A stretch of 43,599 bases of DNA. Source: CAZDXJ01 sp964509475. Its GTDB lineage: Bacteria > Pseudomonadota > Gammaproteobacteria > Methylococcales > Methylomonadaceae. Under the pieces are notes generated by a model. The model saw nothing but the letters and a program-made list of their open reading frames with translations, was not told the origin of the DNA and did not search any database. Location of the stretch: positions 1 to 43,599 of the forward strand of contig CAZDXJ010000014.1 of the NCBI GenBank assembly GCA_964509475.1, written 5' to 3'. The translations under genes were made by a program, and so were the position numbers. Positions 14,620 through 22,715 of this stretch are shown here, one piece after another (positions within the stretch are counted from its first letter, which is position 1; each line of letters starts with the position of its first letter).

Positions 14620-15849
14620 TCAATGCGTTACAGCAGCCCGGGCACCCTTGCTCTGACCGATATCAGCAAGCGTTTGGGTAAACCAGCCGGTATCGATAGC
14701 AAACGGTTTGCCGCCTTTGATACGAGGAAACTCGATAGCACGCAAAACGTTGCCATTGTCTTCATCATGACCAATAACACCGGCCTCACGGCGCAAGGCG
14801 CATTCAACCGCCAAATCAGCACAAGACTTGATAAGCCGGATATCTTCGACATTCGATGCCGAAGCGCGTGCAAAATAACCCGATTTCTGCACCAGGGTTT
14901 TTTCGGCTCCGATCATGTCCGCAAACTGCTCGGCAAACCATTTCCCCGGATTAACCGCATCCAGCTTGATATGGCCGAACGCATCACGTGGTACTTGCTG
15001 ACCCTTGGCCTGCATTTCTTCGACAATCGAAGCGACACCGGCGCCTTCGGAAATAAAGATATTCACGCAATCCACATCATCCATGACCTTGCGCAAACGT
15101 TCCGCTTCGGCCGCCAGGTCAATTTCCATTTCCGGTATAAACACACCATGTACTTCAAACGATGCGCGGGTCAAACCCAATTCGGGCAGCCAGGCCTGAG
15201 TATCCAGAATTTTACGATATTGCAAAGCCGTCGCCGCAGTAAGCCAACCGCAATTACGCCCCATGACTTCATGCACGATAAGCATACGCGGGTTGGCGTT
15301 GTTTTCGGCAACGACATTTTGAAAAAAGCGTGCGCCTTGTTCGGCAGCGGTCCAGGCTCCGAGTGACTGTTTAATCGGAAACACATCGTTATCGATGGTT
15401 TTAGGCAGACCAATCACCGTCAAACCGTAATCGTTATCGGCCAGGAAAGCCGCCAGATCAGCGGCTGCGGTATTGGTGTCATCGCCGCCGATGGTATGTA
15501 AAACATCAACCCCATCCTTGATCAATTGATCGGCCGCAACCTTTTGCGGGTCCTGGCCTTCCTGCACCAACCCCCGTTTTATACAATCGGCGACATTGGT
15601 CAATTTAACCCGGCTATTGCCAATCGGAGAACCACCAAAACGGTGCAAAAGACCGGCTTTTTCACGAATTTCAGCCGTTACCGGATAGGAATCCCCCAAT
15701 AACAAGCCTTTATAGCCTCCGTGATAACAAATGATTTCAATACCGGGATCGATTTCGGTATAACGTTCAATCAGGGAACCAATCGCCGAACTCAGGCAGG
15801 GCGCCAGTCCACCGGCAGTAAGAATTGCAACTTTTTTAGGTTTATTCAT
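14620..15849 (-). CDS. Pyrophosphate-dependent 6-phosphofructokinase
   Basis: 409 residues. The active site reads GGDDTNTAA (residues 121-129), where ATP-dependent enzymes have GGDGS; the extra Asp blocks ATP binding and is the accepted mark of PPi use. PKTIDND (149-155) carries the Lys that also goes with PPi. EVMGRNCGWL and ISEGAG complete the substrate site. It phosphorylates fructose 6-phosphate with PPi, reversibly, in the cytoplasm. In methanotrophs of the RuMP pathway such enzymes are the usual phosphofructokinase and also act on sedoheptulose 7-phosphate or ribulose 5-phosphate (family knowledge). It is followed by its own terminator, so it ends a transcription unit that may begin at the antiporter. 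Confidence 0.92.
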   Translation of the reverse strand: MNKPKKVAILTAGGLAPCLSSAIGSLIERYTEIDPGIEIICYHGGYKGLLLGDSYPVTAEIREKAGLLHRFGGSPIGNSRVKLTNVADCIKRGLVQEGQDPQKVAADQLIKDGVDVLHTIGGDDTNTAAADLAAFLADNDYGLTVIGLPKTIDNDVFPIKQSLGAWTAAEQGARFFQNVVAENNANPRMLIVHEVMGRNCGWLTAATALQYRKILDTQAWLPELGLTRASFEVHGVFIPEMEIDLAAEAERLRKVMDDVDCVNIFISEGAGVASIVEEMQAKGQQVPRDAFGHIKLDAVNPGKWFAEQFADMIGAEKTLVQKSGYFARASASNVEDIRLIKSCADLAVECALRREAGVIGHDEDNGNVLRAIEFPRIKGGKPFAIDTGWFTQTLADIGQSKGARAAVTH

Positions 15850-15885
15850 AAAGCAAATAGTTAAAGTACGATAAAAAAAGACATA

Positions 15886-16260
15886 TTATACCCGTTCAAG
15901 AATCTCGATAGCATTACCATCCGGATCACGGCAAAAAAGCGCCTGCCGGCCTGATATACTCAAGGTATAGGCAACGCCCCCTGCATCCAGGGCCTGCCGC
16001 ACCGGTTCCAGCTTGTCCACGCTCAATGCCACGTGCCGATCGCGGCCGCCATGTTGAGGCCGGCCGGTAACCGGATCGGGATTGTCCAGTTCCAGTAAAT
16101 GGATCTGCTGGGCGCCGATTTGCAACCACGCGCCCGGAAAGGGCAAATCCGGCCGCTCGGTTTGTTCCAGGCCCAAAATATCACGGTAAAATTTCAAAGA
16201 TTGCTTGGTATCCGAAACGATTAAACTGGCATGATGCAGGATAAAATTGAATTTTGACAT
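15886..16260 (-). CDS. VOC-family protein (glyoxalase/bleomycin-resistance fold)
   Basis: 124 residues, one complete VOC module: LHHASLIVSDTKQSLKFYRD at residues 8-27 (metal-binding His in the first strand), then GLEQTERPDLPF, QIHLLELDNPD, HVALSVDKL and a closing FCRDPDGNAIEILERV. The two beta-alpha-beta halves and the Glu near the end are those of metal-dependent glyoxalase-like enzymes. The substrate cannot be told from sequence. It starts 18 bp after the antiporter and ends 36 bp before the PPi-PFK, all on the minus strand, which suggests an operon. Confidence 0.8.
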   Translation of the reverse strand: MSKFNFILHHASLIVSDTKQSLKFYRDILGLEQTERPDLPFPGAWLQIGAQQIHLLELDNPDPVTGRPQHGGRDRHVALSVDKLEPVRQALDAGGVAYTLSISGRQALFCRDPDGNAIEILERV

Positions 16261-16278
16261 AATGAATTTCCAGGTGAT

Positions 16279-17640
16279 TTAAGATTCTGCTTTCGACAAA
16301 ACGATTTCACGGGATAAAAAAGCGATTTTCAAGGTTTTTTCGCCCATGAAATAAGGCCGCCAATATTTTATCGAAAGCGGTACGGCAATATTCAGCCAAA
16401 ACGCCGTGAACATCAAAGTATAAAATGCCGCTGTGGTAAAAATGGCATTTTGCACATAACCGATGTCCAATACCACAAAAGCCAGCTCCGCCCGTCCCAA
16501 CATGCCAAAGCCAATCATGATGCTTTCATACCACAAATAATTGCCGGTAAAGCGGGCCGCCAGACTTGCCGAAAGTACCTGGATACTAAAAACCCCTGCC
16601 GTCATCGCCAGGGTTTCAGGGATAACCGAAAAAACGATATCCAGATCGAAAAGAATTTTTGTACCCAGGTTGACGAAAAAAACCGGACCCAGCCAGGAAA
16701 ATGCGACATTATCGATGATTAACTTGCATTTTTGATAATCCTCGAGCTGGCGCTGTTTTTCGATATGAAAATGCTCCTGTTTGAGAATCAACCCCGCCAT
16801 ATAAGCGCCAACGGCAGGATGGAAGCCAAACTGATAAGCGACCAGGCTGATTAACAAAGCCAATAACAAAAGGGTCAGTGTAGACTGCTCATTTTCGCCC
16901 AACATCAATAAATTCCGGACTCCGAAACGTTCCAGCCAGGGGATGCCATAATTATATTTTTCGAAAATGGCGATACGTGGCCGCCAGCTTTGCCACAAGG
17001 GTAAGCAGCGTTCGATGCGAATGGAACTGTCGCAAGGAAATACCCAAATACCCAGCAACGTGACAATGCCAAAAAATACGGCCGTCTTCATCGCCACCAG
17101 CAAAACCTGTCCGATTGAAATATCACCATGACCCGTTGCCAAAGGAATCAACAACGCAACCAAAGCCAGGGATGCGATATCATCCAGTACCGCCGAGGTC
17201 ATAATACCGCGTGCGGCTTCGGTTCGATGCAGATTCTCACTGCGCAATGACACCATGGTCAGGGAAACGGCGGTCGCCGTCATGGCCAGGCCGCACATCA
17301 AGGCCAGCTTGACATCACCCCAGAACTGCAAGGCGAGAAAATAAGCGATGCTAAAAGGCCCGATGGCACCGAACAAGGCAATCCCCCAGGCGCGTTTGAT
17401 GCCCTGTACAAATTGTGAAGGATTCTCTTCAAATCCCAGAGCAAACATAATCAAAATAATGCCCACTTTCGCCAAACCTTCAATGAAAGGCGTGGTTTCC
17501 TCGGGCAATATACCGATATTGACCATTAACGAACCAAAGGCCAGAAAATAAACCACCGAAGTCAATTTGGTTTTTTTCGCCAGATAGGAACATAAAAATA
17601 CGCCAAGCCAAATAATCGCCAGGTGATTTAAATCTTGCAT
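16279..17640 (-). CDS. Cation:proton antiporter, CPA2 type
   Basis: 453 residues, almost entirely hydrophobic, with about 12 membrane helices. The discontinuous-helix region is TATAVSLTMVSLRSENLHRT, followed by TSAVLDDIASLALVALL, where the paired Asp residues are the expected ion-binding site of Na+/H+ or K+/H+ exchangers of the KefB/NapA type. GFHPAVGAYMAGLILKQEHF is also typical. The C-terminal TrkA-N regulatory domain of KefB/KefC is absent, so it is the short form. It acts in the inner membrane and probably exchanges Na+ or K+ for protons; which ion is not readable. It heads the run of minus-strand genes ending at the PPi-PFK. Confidence 0.85.
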   Translation of the reverse strand: MQDLNHLAIIWLGVFLCSYLAKKTKLTSVVYFLAFGSLMVNIGILPEETTPFIEGLAKVGIILIMFALGFEENPSQFVQGIKRAWGIALFGAIGPFSIAYFLALQFWGDVKLALMCGLAMTATAVSLTMVSLRSENLHRTEAARGIMTSAVLDDIASLALVALLIPLATGHGDISIGQVLLVAMKTAVFFGIVTLLGIWVFPCDSSIRIERCLPLWQSWRPRIAIFEKYNYGIPWLERFGVRNLLMLGENEQSTLTLLLLALLISLVAYQFGFHPAVGAYMAGLILKQEHFHIEKQRQLEDYQKCKLIIDNVAFSWLGPVFFVNLGTKILFDLDIVFSVIPETLAMTAGVFSIQVLSASLAARFTGNYLWYESIMIGFGMLGRAELAFVVLDIGYVQNAIFTTAAFYTLMFTAFWLNIAVPLSIKYWRPYFMGEKTLKIAFLSREIVLSKAES

Positions 17641-17675
17641 CGTTACGCCTCTTTAGAGTATCGGATCAAATGGGT

Positions 17676-17969
17676 TCAGGCTTCATCGCCGGCAAGCCAT
17701 TGCTGCAAGGCTTCAATAATGCGCTTCGCTTGATCTTTGCTGGAAATATTGAACTTTGATTTCTGGATATATTCCCCGTTACGTTTTTGATAACGGCGGA
17801 TGGTATATTTTTCCGGGCCATAGGCTTCCTTGCTGCGATTCCAGTCCTGATAACGAAAAATCACCGTTGCCCAGGCACCTTTGCTGAGTATTTTTTTGTC
17901 CAGTTCCTTGACCGTCTCCAACTCCCCTTCGCGGTAAGCCACCGTCAATTCGTCAACTGTTTCCGCCAT
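17676..17969 (-). CDS. Conserved hypothetical protein, 97 aa
   Basis: The ATG at 17969 has AGGA 7 nt upstream; a TTG two codons earlier is less likely. Residues 30-97 (GAWATVIFRYQDWNR, then YTIRRYQKRNGEYIQKSKFN, then a helix AKRIIEALQQWL) give an all-beta core followed by a C-terminal helix. This is reminiscent of PC4/YdbC-like small nucleic-acid-binding domains, but the resemblance is weak and I do not assign it. It is soluble, with no signal peptide. It stands alone between the antiporter and the beta-propeller gene, on the same strand. Confidence 0.7.
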   Translation of the reverse strand: MAETVDELTVAYREGELETVKELDKKILSKGAWATVIFRYQDWNRSKEAYGPEKYTIRRYQKRNGEYIQKSKFNISSKDQAKRIIEALQQWLAGDEA

Positions 17970-18012
17970 AGTCAATTCCTGTTTTCAAAATTTAAAATCT
18001 TGCGAATACACG

Positions 18013-19002
18013 TTATGGCTGCAAATGACTGATAAACTGACCAAAAGCACGGCTGCCATCACCAACGGCAATCGTATCGACAACGGTCAATGTCTGCGCA
18101 TCAATCACTGAAACCGTACCATCCATCCAGTTAGCCACATAAACGTGCCGGTCATCGGGATGGGTGCTGATGCCTTCGGGTTTCTCACCGACCTCAATCA
18201 CGGCAATCTCTTGTAAACTGCGGGTATCGATCACCGAAACCGTTGTTTCATCCTGATTGCTTACAAACAAACGCCGATCCTCAAGCGCCAGAGCCGATGC
18301 ATAAGGCCGGCTCTGTACTTTTATGCGGGCAATGCGCTTCAAATTGCGGGCCGAAAGCACACTGACATCATCACTTTCCACATTAGCGGCATAAAGCCGT
18401 TCACCTTTTTTATCAATCGTCAAGCCAAAAGGGTGCGCACCCACCTTGGTGGTATTACGAAGGGTCAATTTTTTCAGATCAATCTGTGAAACCGAGTCAT
18501 CGAGCCGGTTGGCCACATAGAGCCAGCGATTATCCGGACTCACGATCATGCCGGACGGAGAGCGGCCGACGGATATCGTTTTAATCGGTTTGAAATCCGC
18601 TGTATTCCAGACCGACACGGTATTTTCATACCAGTCCGCGACAAATATCCGTTCACCCTTTCGATCAACCGCAATACCCAAGGCGCCGTCACTGGCCGCC
18701 ACATGCCGGATGCTTTGCAGTGTATTCATATCGATCACACTGAACCCGTGCGCTTCGGGCGTGCTGATGTACACTTGTCCTCTCGGGTCATTGACGGCGA
18801 CGCCAACCGGCTTGCCAATGATCGGAATATGTTTTATCAAGCGATTATCCGCCGTATCCAGTACGGCAACATTATCATCCAGTTGATTGCTGATAAACGC
18901 ATAAGGCTCGGCCTGGGCAACGGAAAAGAACAAAACCGCGACCATCGACTGTAAGAGCGGCTTCAGCCACGATAAACACCTGCTTGACCCTTGCCAAGGC
19001 AT
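18013..19002 (-). CDS. YVTN-type beta-propeller protein, exported
   Basis: 329 residues from the ATG at 19002. Residues 1-31 make a signal peptide (LLQSMVAVLFFSVAQA before AEPYAF). About seven YVTN repeats follow, each of the form hYVANxxDxxVSVID (for example WLYVANRLDDSVSQID and HVYVANWMDGTVSVID). This is a YncE-like periplasmic propeller. In methylotrophs such proteins are often encoded with PQQ-dependent dehydrogenases. The gene follows the MxaD-like gene with a 4-bp gap, so the two are probably made together. No catalytic residues are evident; a scaffold or electron-transfer-partner role is inference. Confidence 0.85.
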   Translation of the reverse strand: MPWQGSSRCLSWLKPLLQSMVAVLFFSVAQAEPYAFISNQLDDNVAVLDTADNRLIKHIPIIGKPVGVAVNDPRGQVYISTPEAHGFSVIDMNTLQSIRHVAASDGALGIAVDRKGERIFVADWYENTVSVWNTADFKPIKTISVGRSPSGMIVSPDNRWLYVANRLDDSVSQIDLKKLTLRNTTKVGAHPFGLTIDKKGERLYAANVESDDVSVLSARNLKRIARIKVQSRPYASALALEDRRLFVSNQDETTVSVIDTRSLQEIAVIEVGEKPEGISTHPDDRHVYVANWMDGTVSVIDAQTLTVVDTIAVGDGSRAFGQFISHLQP

Positions 19003-19006
19003 TGGC

Positions 19007-19609
19007 TTATCGTTTGATTTTGATTTTGATTGCCGAATCATCCGCACTGGCATCAAATTTTTTCAACAAGGCAAAAAGACCGGCTTTCAAAACGTCCGTT
19101 ACCGCCGCATCGGCAGCATCCTCATTCAATTCTTTCGGTGGATTGTTATTCATGTAAGCCCGATAATAAGTCGCTACCCAGGTAACCTGCGCCTTGCCGC
19201 TTTTATCCTTGACCGACAAGGTTGCCGCATAGTTATTGACCGGCAGCACCGGAACTTTTTCTTGCTGGCCCGAGTGCTGGATGGTTTTCACGCTGCTCAT
19301 GTCCGTTATTTTGTATTTGATCGACCTCTTGTCTTCCTTGTAGGCTTTCAGTTGTTCGGTAATCGTGCCACCGTCTTTCAGTGTCAAAACACGGGTGGCT
19401 TTCTTTTTGTTACCCCCCTTGCCTTCAGTTCGGGCAATATAAGGATGCCAGGACATATCATCAAAATTTTTGACCACATCCCAAACCTTGTCCGCCGGCG
19501 CATCGATAACAACAGTGGCCGTCAATTTCGCGCGCACCGGGCCATGCGCAAAAGCGGCCCCGGTGACAAAGAAAAGCAGCACTACTGCGATTAAACTGAT
19601 TTTTTTCAT
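19007..19609 (-). CDS. Periplasmic SRPBCC protein, MxaD-like
   Basis: 200 residues from the ATG at 19609, with AGGA upstream. A signal peptide (KKISLIAVVLLFFVTGAAFA) precedes HGPVRAKLTATVVIDAPADK. The START/SRPBCC fold is seen in VVIDAPADKVWDVVKNFDD, SWHPYIARTEG, ATRVLTLKDGGTITEQL and VTWVATYYRAYMNN. The N-terminal HGP and the GGTITEQL strand recall MxaD, a periplasmic protein that aids electron flow from methanol dehydrogenase to cytochrome cL. The homology is judged by eye only. It sits directly upstream of the YVTN propeller. No dehydrogenase gene lies nearby in the window. Confidence 0.75.
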   Translation of the reverse strand: MKKISLIAVVLLFFVTGAAFAHGPVRAKLTATVVIDAPADKVWDVVKNFDDMSWHPYIARTEGKGGNKKKATRVLTLKDGGTITEQLKAYKEDKRSIKYKITDMSSVKTIQHSGQQEKVPVLPVNNYAATLSVKDKSGKAQVTWVATYYRAYMNNNPPKELNEDAADAAVTDVLKAGLFALLKKFDASADDSAIKIKIKR

Positions 19610-19818
19610 AACTTTTCCTATTCTTCTCAGGGAATACAATTTGTAAACGCCTCATTATAAGCCATTTTGACAATGGCTAAAAACGAGTTCGGTTGATTTT
19701 TTCCGATATACACAATTACCATTGTCCATGAAACAGCTATCGCCAATTTTAAAATAAACCATTGCTTCACCTTAACCCACCCATAATAGAAGCGCTGGTA
19801 TTTATCTCATAATCAAAT

Positions 19819-19824
19819 TACAAT
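19819..19824 (+). promoter_or_regulatory. Possible -10 element (TACAAT) of cysD
   Basis: TACAAT 61 bp before the cysD ATG; the hexamer 17 bp upstream (TGGTAT) is a poor -35, as expected if an activator such as CysB is needed. No CysB site could be recognised. Confidence 0.3.
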
Positions 19825-19885
19825 GTCCAATTAACATACATCCTGGCTGTCCAGCCCACAGGCTTGAAAAACCAACGAACATTGA

Positions 19886-20794
19886 ATGACTGATTACAAA
19901 CTAACTCATCTCAAACAACTGGAAGCGGAAAGCATCCATATTATCCGTGAAGTCGCCGCCGAATTTGAACGCCCGGTCATGCTGTATTCGATAGGCAAGG
20001 ATTCTGCGGTTATGTTGCACCTGGCCATGAAAGCGTTTGCGCCCGGTATTCCACCCTTTCCTTTGATGCATGTCGATACCACCTGGAAATTCAAGGAGAT
20101 GATTGGATTCCGGGATAAATTGATTAAACAACTGGGTCTGGAATTGATCGTGCATATCAACGAAGAAGGCGTACAACAAGGTATCGGGCCGTTTACCCAC
20201 GGCAGTAAAAAACACACCGATGTCATGAAAACCGATGCTCTCAAACAGGCTCTGAACAAATACCGTTTTGATGCCGCTTTTGGCGGCGCTCGTCGGGACG
20301 AAGAAAAATCCCGCGCCAAGGAGAGGGTCTATTCGTTCCGGGATAAAAATCACCGTTGGGACCCTAAAAACCAGAGGCCGGAATTGTGGAATATCTACAA
20401 TGGCAAAATCGACAAGGGTGAAAGCATCCGTGTGTTTCCATTGTCGAACTGGACCGAGCTGGATGTCTGGCAATATATCCATCTGGAAAACATCCCGATT
20501 GTGCCGCTCTATTTTGCCAAGGAGCGCCCGGTTGTCAATCGCGACGGCATGTTGATCATGGTCGATGACGAACGCATGCCGATTGGCCCGGATGAAAAAA
20601 TCGAAATGAAAAGGGTGCGTTTCCGTACCCTGGGCTGTTATCCATTGACCGGCGCCGTTGAATCAACCGCAACCACATTACCGGAAATTATCCAGGAAAT
20701 GCTGCTGACAACCAGTTCCGAACGTCAGGGCCGCTTGATCGATCACGACCAGGCCGGCTCGATGGAACAGAAAAAACGCGAAGGCTACTTCTAA
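19886..20794 (+). CDS. cysD: Sulfate adenylyltransferase subunit 2
   Basis: 302 residues, the full CysD length. The PP-loop ATP pyrophosphatase motif is MLYSIGKDSAVMLHLAMKAF (residues 32-51; SxGKDSxV). PLMHVDTTWKFKEMI, GGARRDEEKSRAKERVYSFR and GCYPLTGAVES are CysD signatures. With CysN it activates sulfate with ATP to adenosine 5'-phosphosulfate, the first step of assimilation, in the cytoplasm. It is followed 23 bp later by cysN. No other assimilation gene (cysC, cysH, cysJI) lies in the window. Confidence 0.97.
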   Translation: MTDYKLTHLKQLEAESIHIIREVAAEFERPVMLYSIGKDSAVMLHLAMKAFAPGIPPFPLMHVDTTWKFKEMIGFRDKLIKQLGLELIVHINEEGVQQGIGPFTHGSKKHTDVMKTDALKQALNKYRFDAAFGGARRDEEKSRAKERVYSFRDKNHRWDPKNQRPELWNIYNGKIDKGESIRVFPLSNWTELDVWQYIHLENIPIVPLYFAKERPVVNRDGMLIMVDDERMPIGPDEKIEMKRVRFRTLGCYPLTGAVESTATTLPEIIQEMLLTTSSERQGRLIDHDQAGSMEQKKREGYF

Positions 20795-20817
20795 CCCGAT
20801 ACCGAACAAAGTTTATC

Positions 20818-22446
20818 ATGTCCCACCAATCCGATTTAATCCGTACCAATATTGACGCCTATCTGGCCCAGCACGAACGCAAGGAATTGTTGCGTTTTCT
20901 TACCTGCGGCAATGTCGATGACGGCAAAAGCACACTTATTGGACGCCTGTTACACGATTCAAAAATGATCTACGAAGATCAACTGGCCGCGGTCAAGGCG
21001 GACAGTGTCAAATCCGGCACAACCGGCGGCGATATTGATCTGGCGCTGCTGGTGGACGGCCTGCAAGCCGAACGCGAGCAAGGCATTACCATCGATGTCG
21101 CCTATCGTTATTTTTCCACGGCAACGCGCAAATTCATTATCGCCGACACCCCGGGTCATGAGCAATATACCCGTAACATGGCAACCGGTGCCTCGACCTG
21201 TGATTTGGCCGTCATTCTGATCGATGCCCGCCACGGCGTGCAGATCCAAACCAAGCGGCACAGTTTCATCGCCTCGCTGCTGGGTATCCAACATATCATC
21301 GTTACCATCAACAAAATGGATCTGGTCGATTTTTCAGAAGCCGTTTATCAAACCATCAAATCCGATTATTTGCAATTTGCCCAAAAATTAAACATACAGG
21401 ATATCCGTTTCATACCCATTTCCGCACTGACCGGCGACAATGTCGTCAAGCGCAGTGAAAAAATGCCCTGGTACACCGGCTGCCCGTTAATGGAAACCCT
21501 GGAAACCATTGAAATCCTTCAGGATCACAATTTCACCGATGCGCGTTTTCCAGTGCAATATGTCAACCGGCCCAATCTGGACTTCCGGGGATTTTGCGGT
21601 ACCGTGGCTTCCGGGGTTTTTCACCAGGGCGATGCCATCACGGTTTTGCCATCCGGGAAAACCAGCCATATCAAGTCCATTGTGACTTATGATGGTAATT
21701 TGCAAGAAGCCTTTCCGCCGATGGCTGTCACCTTCACCCTGCAAGATGAAATCGACATCAGCCGGGGTGATATGCTGGCAGGCAGTGACAAGCTGCCAAC
21801 GGTTGCCGATGGTTTTGATGCCAATATTGTCTGGATGACCGAAAACCCGATGATTCCAGGGCGGCAATATGATATAAAACTGGCCACACGCACGGTTTCC
21901 GGTTCCATTTCCAGAATCAGGCACCGTATCGATATCAATACTCTGGAACATTTCGATGCCCGCGAACTCAAGCTGAACGAAATTGGGTTATGCAGTGTAT
22001 CGGTTAACGCACCGGTTGTTTTTGATGCCTACCCGAGAAGCAAAGGTACCGGCGCTTTCATCATCATTGACCGGCTCAGTAACGTCACGGTTGGCGCCGG
22101 TATGATTACCGGCGTCACGCGAACCGACGAACAACAACCGGTCAGCGCCGAGGAACGTGCTGCCCGCTACGCCCAAAAAGCGGTTGCCATCGCCTTGACC
22201 GGCGCCCATGCCCAGGCATTGGCGCAGCGACTGGAAAGAAAACTGTTTGATAGCGGACATGCCGCCACGATTCTGGATATCCAGGACGGCAATATACAAG
22301 GCTTTGTGCATGTCATCAAACAGGCCGGCCTGATTTGTTTGGCGGCAAGCACACAAACCGAAGCCTTTGATCTGTATTTTGACGCAGACAGCGTTTCCGT
22401 TGACGACGTGTTTGAGCATCTCAAAAACCAGCAAATCATCCTGTAA
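20818..22446 (+). CDS. cysN: Sulfate adenylyltransferase subunit 1, with degenerate APS-kinase-like tail
   Basis: 542 residues. The GTPase domain has GNVDDGKSTLIGRLL (P-loop, about 30-44), the switch region EQGITIDVAYRYF, DTPGHEQYTRNM and NKMDLVDF. Beta-barrel domains follow to about residue 440. Stand-alone CysN is about 475 residues and the CysNC fusion about 630. Here about 100 extra residues run from VSAEERAARYAQKAVA to the end. They align in pattern with APS kinase (LERKLFDSGHAATILD), but where the kinase has GLSGAGKST this protein has LTGAHAQAL. The P-loop is gone, so the tail cannot phosphorylate APS. It may be structural. The subunit's GTPase drives APS synthesis by CysD. Confidence 0.93.
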   Translation: MSHQSDLIRTNIDAYLAQHERKELLRFLTCGNVDDGKSTLIGRLLHDSKMIYEDQLAAVKADSVKSGTTGGDIDLALLVDGLQAEREQGITIDVAYRYFSTATRKFIIADTPGHEQYTRNMATGASTCDLAVILIDARHGVQIQTKRHSFIASLLGIQHIIVTINKMDLVDFSEAVYQTIKSDYLQFAQKLNIQDIRFIPISALTGDNVVKRSEKMPWYTGCPLMETLETIEILQDHNFTDARFPVQYVNRPNLDFRGFCGTVASGVFHQGDAITVLPSGKTSHIKSIVTYDGNLQEAFPPMAVTFTLQDEIDISRGDMLAGSDKLPTVADGFDANIVWMTENPMIPGRQYDIKLATRTVSGSISRIRHRIDINTLEHFDARELKLNEIGLCSVSVNAPVVFDAYPRSKGTGAFIIIDRLSNVTVGAGMITGVTRTDEQQPVSAEERAARYAQKAVAIALTGAHAQALAQRLERKLFDSGHAATILDIQDGNIQGFVHVIKQAGLICLAASTQTEAFDLYFDADSVSVDDVFEHLKNQQIIL

Positions 22447-22505
22447 TTTCATCCGGCCCGGTGATCGCTCAGGCAACTGAACGCCGTTTCCGCTACCTTC
22501 CCGAT

Positions 22506-22624
22506 CCGCTACGCTTGATCGGGCCTGCCGTAGGTGGAACAAGCCCGGCACCCTGTTTACGACAAAGGTTTTCATAACCCGATACCTAAAAAACACGGTG
22601 CCGGGCAAGCGTAGCGGTTCCAGC
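22506..22624. repeat. Nested inverted-repeat element with REP arms
   Basis: Outer arms CCGCTACGCTT (22506-22516) and AAGCGTAGCGG (22607-22617) are perfectly inverted. Just inside lies a 16-bp inverted repeat with one mismatch, GCCCGGCACCCTGTTT (22543-22558) and AAACACGGTGCCGGGC (22591-22606). The right end GCGTAGCGGTTCCAGC (22609-22624) is identical to the right arm of the palindrome at 5551-5588. It lies between cysN and the next operon and may end cysDN transcription, but no U-tract is present. Confidence 0.6.
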
Positions 22625-22654
22625 ATCGCAAAGAGAACGCAATCCACTTGCTGG

Positions 22655-22684
22655 TTGACGGCATATATTCAATAAACATACTAT
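22655..22684 (+). promoter_or_regulatory. Sigma-70 promoter of the GCS2-type ligase operon
   Basis: TTGACG (22655-22660) and TACTAT (22679-22684) with an 18-bp spacer, 31 bp before the ATG at 22716. The hexamers are the best pair found in this gap. Confidence 0.55.
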
Positions 22685-22715
22685 AAAAGCTTATCAACGC
22701 AAGCTGTAAATACGC

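Noticed and set aside
14623..15366. 247-codon plus-strand frame opposite PPi-PFK
   Set aside because: The minus strand has the full PPi-PFK motif set; the plus frame is a mirror artefact.
21988..22647. 219-codon minus-strand frame opposite cysN
   Set aside because: It overlaps conserved cysN coding sequence and looks like a mirror frame with no domain.
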